This document shows positions 1 to 8,336 of a stretch of DNA of 64,000 nt, piece by piece. A program made the translations under genes and the position numbers. The number at the start of each line of letters is the position of its first letter. Within the stretch, counting starts at the first letter, position 1. The stretch covers positions 1 to 64,000 of the forward strand of contig PUHO01000001.1 in assembly GCA_002995645.1 (NCBI GenBank), in the 5' to 3' direction. Origin of the DNA: SAR324 cluster bacterium (GTDB taxonomy: Bacteria; SAR324; XYD2-FULL-50-16; HCM1). The notes beneath the pieces were generated by a model. The model worked only from the letters and a program-made list of their open reading frames with translations, ran no database searches and was not told the origin of the DNA.

Positions 1-770
1 TAATTCAAAAAAACACCGTACAAAATCAACTGTAATTTGCTTACAAAACAAAAAGTGTCCTGCTTTTTGCCTCTATTGTTTTTGCTAGCTGTCTGAAATT
101 ACTTGTGATTTAATTCAAAAAAAAAAAAAAAAAAAAAACACAACAAAAACACCGTACAAAATAAGCAAAAGTGTCTTACTTTCTTTAAACATGACAAAAT
201 CCGCCTTATTTTTGTCATGTTATCCGCTTTCTTTCCCTTGCCTTTCCTTGTTATAGAGTTAAAAAAGTAACCAAAATTGCCTTATATAAAAACATGACGT
301 TTTTTCTTTCTTGTTTTTGTACTCAAATAGCTAAAAAATCCTTTTATTTATAACTAATCGTTTGTTTTTATTGCATTTATTATTTATTTTGATAGTTTTA
401 TAAAAATCATCAATTTAGTTAAGAAACTGTGTAAAAAGCTTATCGTTTCTTACAAAAAGTGTTTTTTCTTGCCAAACCTTCTTAATTTAAAATTAAAGTA
501 TTTTTTTCTTGTATGAAATTCTATTGCATTTATTTATTTTTCTTTCCTAACTTTGCTTTTTTACATGCCCTGCTTTCTGTTTGTGTAAAGAGAATGATCT
601 TATTTCTGTAAACCTAATCAATTTCATTTATCTTTGCTTGCATAAAATTAGTATATTACTTTTAGTAAAAAACAACCGGTTTGCTCTTCTTGATTATTGA
701 CTATAATCATATTTAAAAAGCGACGAGATGGACAAAAGAATTTCCGCACGCTTAACGACACAATCCCGAT
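1..770. other. AT-rich gene-free stretch
   Basis: No credible gene is seen. The stretch is strongly A+T-rich, with T-rich runs and stop codons in all frames. It holds a 16-bp direct repeat (11-26 and 147-162, containing ACACCGTACAAAAT), a run of 22 A (117-138) and a hairpin listed separately. Fragments like TTACAAAAAGTGT recur loosely (about 49-60 and 450-463). It may be the decayed outer part of the repeat region that follows. Confidence 0.6.
188..221. terminator. Perfect 12-bp inverted repeat, possible terminator
   Basis: AACATGACAAAA (188-199) and TTTTGTCATGTT (210-221) are exactly complementary across a 10-base loop. There is no long T-run directly after it, so a Rho-independent terminator is only one reading; a protein-binding dyad is another. 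AACATGAC occurs again near 291. Confidence 0.4.
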
Positions 771-778
771 AACGGGGC

Positions 779-800
779 TTGCTCTCAAAGAGTAGAGCAA
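779..800. repeat. Small hairpin inside array (copy 1)
   Basis: TTGCTCT (779-785) and AGAGCAA (794-800) form a 7-bp inverted repeat with an 8-base loop. The same hairpin occurs at 2254-2275, where a module B copy runs into the same sequence. No T-run follows. Confidence 0.45.
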
Positions 801-2253
801 AAGAAATCAATAAACATGCGGACAACGGGGACTTGCTCTAGCACAGAAAAAACAAAAGCCAAGGGCAGGAAAAGAAGCAATAAGTATGGCAGGGCTATTT
901 TTTGCGAACTCATGATAATACGAGAAAAACAACAAATTGCAGAAGCCAAGAAAAGAGCAAAAGAAAGCAATAAACATGCGGATAATGGGGGCTTGCTCTA
1001 GCACAGAAAAAACAAAAGCCAAAGACAGAAAAAGAGGCAATAAGTATTGCAGGGCTACTTTTTTACAAACTCATAATAACACTAGAAAAACAACAAATTG
1101 CAAAAAGCAAAGAGATGGGCAACGGGGGCTTGCTCTGGCACAGGAAAGACAATTTTCTTTTGCAAAATCTTCGTCCCTTATGGGCAACGGAGGCTTGCTC
1201 TGGCAGAGAGTCGAATAAAAACTAGGAGAAGAGAGAACGTAACAAGTATTACAAGGCTACTTTTTTACAAACTCATAATAACACTAGAAAAACAACGGAC
1301 TTACTCTAACACAGGAAAGGCGACGGGATTTGCTCAAGCATAGGGAAAACAAAAGTCAAAGACAGGAAAAGCAACAAGTATTGCAAGGCTATTTTTTGCA
1401 ACCTCATGACAATACTAGAAAGACAGCAAATTGCAAATGCAAAGAGATGGGCAACGGGGCTTGCTTTAGCACTGGGAAGGGCAAAAGATTAGGCAAGTCT
1501 TGGTTGGCAAATGTTATGCAACGGGGTTTGTTCTGGTACTGGGAAGGGCAAAAACTAGGAGAAAGAGAAAAAGCAACAAGTATTGCAGTGCTACTTTTTT
1601 ACAAACTCATAATAACACTAGAAAAAAATTGCAAAAAGCAAAGAGAAGGGCGGCGGGGGTGCCCTGGCATAGGAAGAAGGAGCAAAAGCCAAGGGCAGGA
1701 AAAGAAGCAATAAGTATGGCAGGGCTAATTTTTTACAAACGCATAATAACACTAGAAAAATAAAAAGTCTTGCTCTGGCACAAGGAAGGGCAAAAACTAG
1801 GATAAAGAGAAAAAGCAACAAGTATTGCAAGGCTACTTTTTTGCGAACTCATGATAATACTAGAAAAACAACAAATTGCAGAAGCCAAGAGAAGGGCAAA
1901 AGAAAGCAATAAACATGCGGACAACGGGGGGCTTGCTCTGGCAGAGAGTCGAATAAAAACTAGGAGCAGAGAGAAAACAACAAGTATTGCAAGGCTAATT
2001 TTTTACAACCTTATGATAACACTAGAAAAACAACAAATTGCAAAAGCGACTAGGTGGGCAAAAGAAATCAATAAACATGCGAACAACGGGGACTTGCTCT
2101 GGCATAGAGAGAAAGACAACGGACTTACCCTAGCGCAGGGAAGGGCAACGGGGTTTGCTCAAGCATAGGGCGGGGCAACGAGGGCTTGCTTTGGCACTGG
2201 GAAGGGCAAAAGATTAGGCAAGTCTTGGTTGGCAAATGTTATGCAACGGGGGC

Positions 2254-2275
2254 TTGCTCTCAAAGAGTAGAGCAA
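2254..2275. repeat. Small hairpin inside array (copy 2)
   Basis: This is a second copy of the TTGCTCT/AGAGCAA hairpin, 2254-2260 pairing with 2269-2275, identical to that at 779-800. It shows that longer array segments were copied as blocks. Confidence 0.45.
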
Positions 2276-3082
2276 AAGAAATTGGGAGCTTGCTCTGGCA
2301 TAGATAGAAGGGCGGCGGGATTTGCTCAAGCATAGGGAAAACAAAAGCCAAAGACAGGAAAAGCAATAAATATTATAGGGCTATTTTTTTACAACCTCAT
2401 GATAACACTAGAAAAACAACAAATCGCAAAAGCAAAGAGAAGGGCAACGGGGGCTTGCTCTGGCACAGAGAGAAGGGCAAAAAAAGTAAAAACTAGGAGC
2501 AGAGAGAAAACAACAAGAATTGCAGGGCTACTTTTTTACAAACTCTTGATAAAATTAGAAAAAAATTGCAAAAGCAAAGAGAAGGGCGGCGGGGGCTTGC
2601 TCTAGCACAGAAAAAACAAAAGCCAAGGAAAAAATAAAAAGCAACAAGTATTGCAGGGCTACTTTTTTGTGAACACATAATAACACTAGAAAAACAACAA
2701 ATTGCAAAAAGCAAAGAGATGGGTAACGGGGGCTTGCTCTGGCACTGGAAAGACAATTTTCTTTTGCAAAATCTTCGTCCCTTATGGGCAACGGGGGCTT
2801 GCTCTGGCATAGATAGAAGGGCGGCGGGATTTGCTCAAGCATAGGGCGGGGCAACGAGGGCTTGCTCTGGCATAGATAGAAGGGCAACGGGATTTGCTCT
2901 AGCACAGGGAAGGACAACGGACTTACTCTAGCACAGAGGGAAGGGCGGCAGGATTTGCTCAAGCATAGGGCGGACAACAGGGGCTTACTCTAGCAAAAAA
3001 AAGAAAAATCCATAACCATAAATGAACAATGGCACGCTCTTTGCTTTATAAGTTGTATAACTTTAGCAAGTTTCTCCTACTT

Positions 3083-3126
3083 ATTTTATAAGCCTAGTCT
3101 ATTTTACTAAACTAGGTTTATAAAAT
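3083..3126. promoter_or_regulatory. Long inverted repeat upstream of dtxR
   Basis: ATTTTATAAGCCTAGT (3083-3098) pairs with ACTAGGTTTATAAAAT (3111-3126) at 15 of 16 positions across a 12-base loop. It is followed by A4 and a pyrimidine-rich stretch. It may be a terminator closing the repeat region or an extended operator for the iron regulator downstream. Confidence 0.45.
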
Positions 3127-3161
3127 AAAACTTTTCTCTTTTTAGCCTATCAATTGATTTT

Positions 3162-3180
3162 TTAGTCTTGACTAACTTAA
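3162..3180 (+). promoter_or_regulatory. DtxR-box-like site 1
   Basis: TTAGTCTTGACTAACTTAA matches 14 of 19 positions of the remembered DtxR/IdeR iron box (TTAGGTTAGSCTAACCTAA), including the TTAG and CTAAC cores. It lies 54 bp before the start of a DtxR-family gene that precedes feoB, so iron-dependent autoregulation of the operon is a reasonable inference. Confidence 0.5.
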
Positions 3181-3203
3181 TCACTTTGTTTTAAACTTAA
3201 ATT

Positions 3204-3222
3204 TTAGTTAAGACTAACTTTT
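3204..3222 (+). promoter_or_regulatory. DtxR-box-like site 2
   Basis: TTAGTTAAGACTAACTTTT matches 13 of 19 positions of the same iron-box consensus, 42 bp after site 1 (four helical turns). Two similar sites on one DNA face just before the regulator fit cooperative repression. Binding itself is inference. Confidence 0.45.
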
Positions 3223-3234
3223 AACAGGCTACTT

Positions 3235-3909
3235 ATGTCAATGATTTTAACCTCTTCTTTAGAAGATTACTTAGAAACTATCTACCTTCTAAGTCAAAAG
3301 CAAAAGCCAAATATAGGCGTGCGATTAACCGATATTGCAACGGCATTAGAAGTTAAAACCCCGTCTGTACACACGGCAATTCGCCAGCTTAGCGAACAGC
3401 AACTCCTTTCATACAAACCGTATACCAAAATTAAATTAACCAAACAAGGAACGCTTAAAGCAAAGCAAATCTTACATCGCCATACTCAATTAAAACAATT
3501 TTTTACTGATATTCTTTTTATCCCTGAAGAAATAGCAGAAGACAACGCTTGTAAAATAGAACATATTGTTTCACCTGAAACTATTTCTCATTTTCACAAG
3601 TTTAGAGACTATATTGCACTTTTAGAAAAAGACAATATACCTATCCGCCGTAACTTCAAAAATTACCTTACCTCTTCCATACAAGAAAAAATGCAACCTA
3701 AAAGAAAAATTATTAAAGCCATTCATGCCGAAAAAGCAACAAAAAAGAAATTATACCTTCTTGGCATACAAGAAAAAACAGAAGTTACTATTTTGCAATA
3801 TAGTAAACACGTCCCTACTGTTATAAGCCTATACGGGCAAGATATAGCACTAGATAAAGATATTATGCAAACCATTGAGTTTGAAGACGTGCCAACAAAT
3901 AAAGAGTAA
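3235..3909 (+). CDS. DtxR-family metal-dependent regulator with FeoA-like C-terminus
   Basis: 224 aa. Residues 1-65 form the winged helix-turn-helix of the DtxR/MntR/IdeR family (LEDYLETIYLL start, then a VKTPSVHTAIRQL recognition region). Residues 66-140 are the metal-binding/dimerisation part, with RHTQL and EDNACKIEH supplying the usual His, Cys, Glu and His ligands. Residues about 160-218 resemble a FeoA/SH3-type domain. It probably represses iron uptake when Fe(II) is bound. It sits 47 bp upstream of feoB in the same direction, and two iron-box-like sites lie before it. No separate feoA is present, so the C-terminal domain may be the only FeoA-like module here. ATG at 3241 (third codon) is an alternative start. 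MntR-like manganese sensing cannot be excluded. Confidence 0.85.
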   Translation: MSMILTSSLEDYLETIYLLSQKQKPNIGVRLTDIATALEVKTPSVHTAIRQLSEQQLLSYKPYTKIKLTKQGTLKAKQILHRHTQLKQFFTDILFIPEEIAEDNACKIEHIVSPETISHFHKFRDYIALLEKDNIPIRRNFKNYLTSSIQEKMQPKRKIIKAIHAEKATKKKLYLLGIQEKTEVTILQYSKHVPTVISLYGQDIALDKDIMQTIEFEDVPTNKE

Positions 3910-3956
3910 CCCCAAAAACATAAACAACTTACTATAAACACAATCAACAATTTACT

Positions 3957-6302
3957 ATGAACACTATGAAAAATAAAAAACTAGTCTTAATTGGCAATCC
4001 TAACGTAGGGAAAACAACCTTATTTAATCATTTAACAGGAAGCACGCAAAAAACGGGAAATTGGGCTGGCGTAACAGTAGAGAAAAAAACGGGACGTTGG
4101 CGAGTAGATAAAAAAGAATCAATTGATATTGTCGACTTGCCAGGGATTTATTCTTTCACAACAAGCACACTTGATGAACTTATTGCACGTGATTACATTC
4201 TAAATAATGATTTTGATGCGGTCATTAATATTGTAGATGTTTCTTCTCTGCGACGCAACTTACTACTTACGTTAAACCTCATTGAAATGGGGATCCCCGT
4301 TATTCTTGCCTTAAATAAAGCCGATCTTTTACATAAAAAACAACAAAACTTCCTCCTTAATTTTATTAAAGAAAAACTTGGTATTCCTGTTGTTTTACTT
4401 ATAGCAAAACAAAAAAAGAGTCTAGACGAATGCCAAGCCCAATTAAAAGAAATTATACGCGGTGACTTAACCCCTTCGTCTTTACAAATTACTTACACTG
4501 AAGAAATCAAGCAAAAACAAGAACAAATCAGCAAGTTAATTGAAGGCGAGTCTAAACGTAAAGCAGAGTGGCTTAGTTTGTTCTTACTTGAGAACTACAA
4601 AAAAGAAAACGAACTTGCCGGTTTACAAAATCTCAGTAATCAAGAAGAAATCAAAGCTATTTTAAGGCAAGAAAAATCTAATATATATACGACAACGGTA
4701 GCCGCGCGCTATAGCTTTATTAGTCAAACGTTTGCTTCTGTTTTCAAAACGAAACATATATTTAAGCAAAATGCATCGTATAAACTAGATTCTTTTTTAT
4801 TACGTCCCCGTTATGGCATTCCTTGTTTTTTACTTGTTATGTATCTTGTTTTTGTTATAACGCAAAACGTAGGTAATGGATTAGTGGATATAGTAGACAC
4901 GATCGGGCATATTGCGTTTGTAGAAATCCCACAACACTACCTTACGTTGTGGCATGTTCCCAAGTGGATTATTAACGTAGCCACAACAGGAATCGGCACC
5001 GGTTTACACACGGCGCTAGGCTTTACGCCGCTTGTTTTTACTCTGTTCGTTTTACTTTCTATTCTAGAAGAATCCGGCTACCTTACAAGAGCGGCGCTTG
5101 TTTGGCATAGGTATTTAAACAAACTAGGCTTGCCTGGTAAATCTTTATTACCTATGATTGTTGGCTTTGGTTGTAATATCCCGTCAATCACATCTATGCG
5201 AACAATAGAACGAAAGCAAGATAAAATTCAACTTGCGTTTATGCTTCCTTTAATGAGTTGTAGCGCACGCTTACCAACGTACGCCGTATTTGCCGCTGTG
5301 TTCTTTGTTCATTTTCAAGGTGCTATTGTGTTTAGTCTTTACCTTGCCGGTTGTGCCATGGCAATTTTAACAGGGCTTCTTATTAAAAAATCACTACTAA
5401 GACACCAAAACGACTCGTCTCTTTTCATGGAGCTACCACGCTATCACAGACCGCCGATGCGTAACATTATTTTCTCTGCTGCAAGGAGAACAAAACATTA
5501 TATTTTTAACGCCGGTAAATATATTATTATTACGGTGACTGTTTTGAATTTACTTAACAGCTACCATATAGGAGACAAGAAAACCCCGGATTCAACAATC
5601 CTTGCCACAGCTGCGCAATTTGTTTCGCCTATACTGGTTCCAACTGGCATTCAAAAAGAGAATTGGCAAGCTAGCGTTGCTTTACTATCAGGTATTTTTG
5701 CTAAAGAAGTTATTATTGGCACGTTAAACAGTTTATACGTACAAAAAGACAATAACACAGTAGCAAGCGAAGCGGCGTTTCCTTGGCAAGAAAAAAAAGA
5801 AGAGATCATTGGCTTACTACATGATTATGTAGCACAATTAAAAACAGCATTACTAGATCCGTTAGATTTTGGCAGTCTCACTAGCCATTCAAAACAAACG
5901 GTCGCCGATGCAAGCGGAGCTGATATAGGATTATATAACCAGCTACAAGATAATTTTACACCTTGGCAAGCTTATTCATATTTACTTTTTCTTTTACTCT
6001 ATTTCCCTTGTCTTGCAGCTTTTGCCACATTAGTGCGAGAAATGGGGCTTGGCATTGCTAGCCTTGCCGGGGGCTACGTTACTATCCTTGCTTGGAGTGT
6101 TGCCACTTTATTTTATCAACTAACAACGGGACGTTCTTTGATTTATATTATGCTTCCTTTTATTCTTTTTCTCTTTCTTCTTGTCTTTTTCCCTGCTCTT
6201 AATAAAACAGCATGGTTTCAAAAACAGTTAGAAAGTACGGAGTTCTATGAAAATAAAAAGAAATATAAAAGAAAATGTAAACCTAATTGCTCTCATTGTT
6301 AA
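3957..6302 (+). CDS. feoB: Ferrous iron transport protein B
   Basis: 781 aa, the usual FeoB length. The N-terminal G domain has G1 GNPNVGKT (13-20), a G3 DLPG and a G4 NKAD motif. A helical GDI region follows, then the membrane domain with paired Gate segments (LPMIVGFGCNIPSI; LLSGIFAKEVIIGT) that form the Fe(II) pore. GTP hydrolysis regulates Fe(II) import across the inner membrane. The extreme C-terminus is short, basic and Cys-containing (ends KPNCSHC), comparable to the Cys-rich tails of some FeoB proteins. It is very likely co-transcribed with the DtxR-type gene upstream. A decayed copy of its last ~40 codons lies directly downstream. ATG at 3966 is an alternative start. Confidence 0.95.
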   Translation: MNTMKNKKLVLIGNPNVGKTTLFNHLTGSTQKTGNWAGVTVEKKTGRWRVDKKESIDIVDLPGIYSFTTSTLDELIARDYILNNDFDAVINIVDVSSLRRNLLLTLNLIEMGIPVILALNKADLLHKKQQNFLLNFIKEKLGIPVVLLIAKQKKSLDECQAQLKEIIRGDLTPSSLQITYTEEIKQKQEQISKLIEGESKRKAEWLSLFLLENYKKENELAGLQNLSNQEEIKAILRQEKSNIYTTTVAARYSFISQTFASVFKTKHIFKQNASYKLDSFLLRPRYGIPCFLLVMYLVFVITQNVGNGLVDIVDTIGHIAFVEIPQHYLTLWHVPKWIINVATTGIGTGLHTALGFTPLVFTLFVLLSILEESGYLTRAALVWHRYLNKLGLPGKSLLPMIVGFGCNIPSITSMRTIERKQDKIQLAFMLPLMSCSARLPTYAVFAAVFFVHFQGAIVFSLYLAGCAMAILTGLLIKKSLLRHQNDSSLFMELPRYHRPPMRNIIFSAARRTKHYIFNAGKYIIITVTVLNLLNSYHIGDKKTPDSTILATAAQFVSPILVPTGIQKENWQASVALLSGIFAKEVIIGTLNSLYVQKDNNTVASEAAFPWQEKKEEIIGLLHDYVAQLKTALLDPLDFGSLTSHSKQTVADASGADIGLYNQLQDNFTPWQAYSYLLFLLLYFPCLAAFATLVREMGLGIASLAGGYVTILAWSVATLFYQLTTGRSLIYIMLPFILFLFLLVFFPALNKTAWFQKQLESTEFYENKKKYKRKCKPNCSHC

Positions 6303-6353
6303 ATAGTTTGTAAGCATATTATAAAAACTACGTACAACTTAGCTTTATCGGCG

Positions 6354-6475
6354 TTTTCTTCTTGTCTTTTACCCTGTTCTTAATAAAACGACATGGTTTC
6401 AAAAACACTTAGAAAAAGCCGAGTTATATGAAAATAAAAAAAAATATAAAAATAATTGCTCTCATTGTGAAATGC
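6354..6475 (+). pseudogene. Decayed tandem copy of the feoB 3' end
   Basis: The bases encode a recognisable second copy of the FeoB tail (LNKTTWFQKHLE, then ENKKKYKNNCSHC) and match the true feoB end (about 6174-6310) with many substitutions and one internal deletion. The offset is about 180 bp. No start or upstream domain is present, so it is a remnant. It is the first of four such gene-tail duplications in this window. Confidence 0.75.
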
Positions 6476-6545
6476 TTTATAATAACAGTATAGTTTTTGC
6501 ATTCCTTTTCAGTAATCTTATATTTATAAATATTACGTCTCTTAT

Positions 6546-7310
6546 ATGAATATTTTAGAAAGTTTAATACATATACAATTACATGATTGGCTAGACATTG
6601 CTATTTTAAGCTTTGCTATCTATCATCTAATTTTAATCTTACAAGGAACAAGAACAGTCCGTATTTTAATGGGATTACTCCTTGTTGGCTTGTTTTATTA
6701 CCTTTCTATCAAATTTCACTTAAACGGTATTTTTTGGGTTCTACAAAGTATTTTCCAATCTATTGTATTAGTGATTATTGTTTTATTTCAACCGGAGTTT
6801 AGAACCGCTTTAGAACGGGTTAGGTTGCCTTATCTTCGTGCACAAACAAAAAGCCTAGACAAGCATAAAGATTTTAGTAAACAACTATCTAGTCTATTAA
6901 CGCACCTTTCATCTCAATATATTGGCGGGTTAATTGTATTGCAACAACATACGGGATTAAAAGAATACTACGCAAGTGGAACAAAAATCATGGCAGAATT
7001 TTCACTTCCTTTGTGTTCCGCTATATTCCAAAAAGAATCGCCTTTACATGACGGCGCTATTATTATTACAAATCAAAACACAATCGCTTATGCTAGTTGT
7101 ATTTTACCTTTATCTACGCAAATTGACTTGCCAAAACACTATGGCACAAGGCACAGAGCAGCGCTAGGGCTAAGCCAAGAAGCCGACGCCATTATCCTTG
7201 TCGTTAGTGAAGAAAGAGGATCTATATCCTTAGTATACAGAGATCATATTTATGATAATTTAACGGCAAGTGAAATTGAAGACAAACTCCTTTCACTTTT
7301 TACAGGCTAA
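6546..7310 (+). CDS. cdaA: Diadenylate cyclase CdaA (c-di-AMP synthase)
   Basis: 254 aa, typical for CdaA/DacA. Three predicted transmembrane helices fill residues 1-80. The DAC domain follows with the diagnostic motifs DGA (LHDGAII) and RHR (GTRHRAA), plus a later SEERG. It condenses two ATP into cyclic di-AMP at the inner face of the membrane. It is followed after 12 bp by cdaR, its usual regulator partner. The customary next gene, glmM, is absent. ftsH and folP, which often precede this cluster in deltaproteobacteria, lie together about 45 kb away. All active-site motifs look intact. Confidence 0.93.
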   Translation: MNILESLIHIQLHDWLDIAILSFAIYHLILILQGTRTVRILMGLLLVGLFYYLSIKFHLNGIFWVLQSIFQSIVLVIIVLFQPEFRTALERVRLPYLRAQTKSLDKHKDFSKQLSSLLTHLSSQYIGGLIVLQQHTGLKEYYASGTKIMAEFSLPLCSAIFQKESPLHDGAIIITNQNTIAYASCILPLSTQIDLPKHYGTRHRAALGLSQEADAIILVVSEERGSISLVYRDHIYDNLTASEIEDKLLSLFTG

Positions 7311-7322
7311 TAAATAAAATCT

Positions 7323-8297
7323 ATGAACGTTCCTATATCTTCTTATTGGTCTAAAATCACACTATTTATTTATTCTTTTTTCTTTGATAATTTTTCGTTA
7401 AAGCTTCTTTCGTTTATCATTGCATTAAGCATCTGGTTTCTTGCACCGTTAAACAAGCAAGAAAATAATACGAAACTACAATTATTCATTCCTATATTCT
7501 ATACGAATCAGCCGGCTAATTTAACAATGACGTCTAAGCCGCCACATAGCCTTACTATCCAACTGCTAGCACAACAACAAGTAGTGGACAGCTTAACTTC
7601 CGGCAAGCTAAGTGCGAATATTGATCTTAGTGATGCGACTATAGGAACCTATACGGTGAACCTAACAAGTAAAAACATTAACTTGCCAAGAGATGCCAGG
7701 CTTTTACAAATGACGCCGCAAACGATTCATTTTGTCTTTGCTAAAACAGCAGTGAAAACCGTGCCTATTTATCCCGTTTTTTCAGGCAAGCCGGCAGACG
7801 GCTATTCGCTTCGCAAATCCACCTTATCTATTAAAGAAATTGCGATTTCCGGCACAGAAAAAGAATTAAAAAAAATAAAACACATTGAAACGCAAGCGAT
7901 TCCTTTAGATAATTTAATGCAAAACACACAACTACCGGTTTCTTTATCTTTACCGAATACGATCAGCCTTGCTTCTAACGATCATTACGTTACGATTTAC
8001 GTAACCATTACAAGCCGCCTTGTTAGCCAACGTATAATGGACGTGCCTGTTGGTATAGAGCATCAAAAATACGTAACAAAATTAAATCCATGGCATATTA
8101 ATCTTTTAGTACGCGCTCCACTTGCTAAACTTAAAACTTTAAACAAAAACCAGATACAAGCGTTTATTGATCTGTCTCGTTTCAAACCGGGAAAATATAA
8201 AATTAAAAAACCTAAGATTGTTTTAGATCCACAAATCCAAGTGCAAAAGGTTTGGCCTCCTCTTGACGTTTGGATTTTAAAACAAAAACTAGAATAA
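7323..8297 (+). CDS. cdaR: CdaA regulatory protein (YbbR-domain)
   Basis: 324 aa. One N-terminal membrane anchor (about 12-38) is followed by an extracytoplasmic region with repeated YbbR-type beta modules; segments such as TVKTVPIYPVFSGKPADGY and the later QRIMDVPVGIE mark successive repeats. CdaR proteins bind CdaA and modulate c-di-AMP production. The 12-bp spacing to cdaA supports co-expression. The assignment rests on architecture and neighbour, since YbbR repeats diverge strongly. Confidence 0.85.
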   Translation: MNVPISSYWSKITLFIYSFFFDNFSLKLLSFIIALSIWFLAPLNKQENNTKLQLFIPIFYTNQPANLTMTSKPPHSLTIQLLAQQQVVDSLTSGKLSANIDLSDATIGTYTVNLTSKNINLPRDARLLQMTPQTIHFVFAKTAVKTVPIYPVFSGKPADGYSLRKSTLSIKEIAISGTEKELKKIKHIETQAIPLDNLMQNTQLPVSLSLPNTISLASNDHYVTIYVTITSRLVSQRIMDVPVGIEHQKYVTKLNPWHINLLVRAPLAKLKTLNKNQIQAFIDLSRFKPGKYKIKKPKIVLDPQIQVQKVWPPLDVWILKQKLE

Positions 8298-8336
8298 AAT
8301 TATAGTATCTAAAAAAACTTTTAAATACGTTAACTT

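Larger units (their letters stand above)
771..3000. repeat. Mosaic array of interspersed direct repeats
   Basis: Two main modules recur in one orientation with variable order and spacing. Module A (about 55 bp, reading like GCAACAAGTATTGCAAGGCT, then a T-run, then ACAAACTCATAATAACACTAG) starts near 877, 1037, 1241, 1371, 1573, 1717, 1815, 1977, 2363, 2511 and 2641. Module B (like GGGCAACGGGGGCTTGCTCT, then GGCA) occurs nearly 30 times between 771 and 2993. Longer shared blocks join distant parts: about 1130-1212 with 2741-2807, and 1480-1527 with 2206-2252. G+C is clearly above the flanks because of the GGGGGC cores. Many frames are open for 60-140 codons on both strands, but the products are low-complexity Cys/Ser/Leu or Lys/Arg-rich shadows of the repeats. 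I judge it non-coding; its function is unknown. Confidence 0.85.

Noticed and set aside
785..2977. Many 60-140-codon open frames on both strands of the array
   Set aside because: They are composed of the repeated modules in different frames, with Cys/Ser/Leu or Lys/Arg bias, no consistent start or ribosome site, and no recognisable domain.
771..3000. Array read as a CRISPR locus
   Set aside because: Repeats diverge, unit spacing is irregular, spacers themselves repeat, and no cas gene is nearby.
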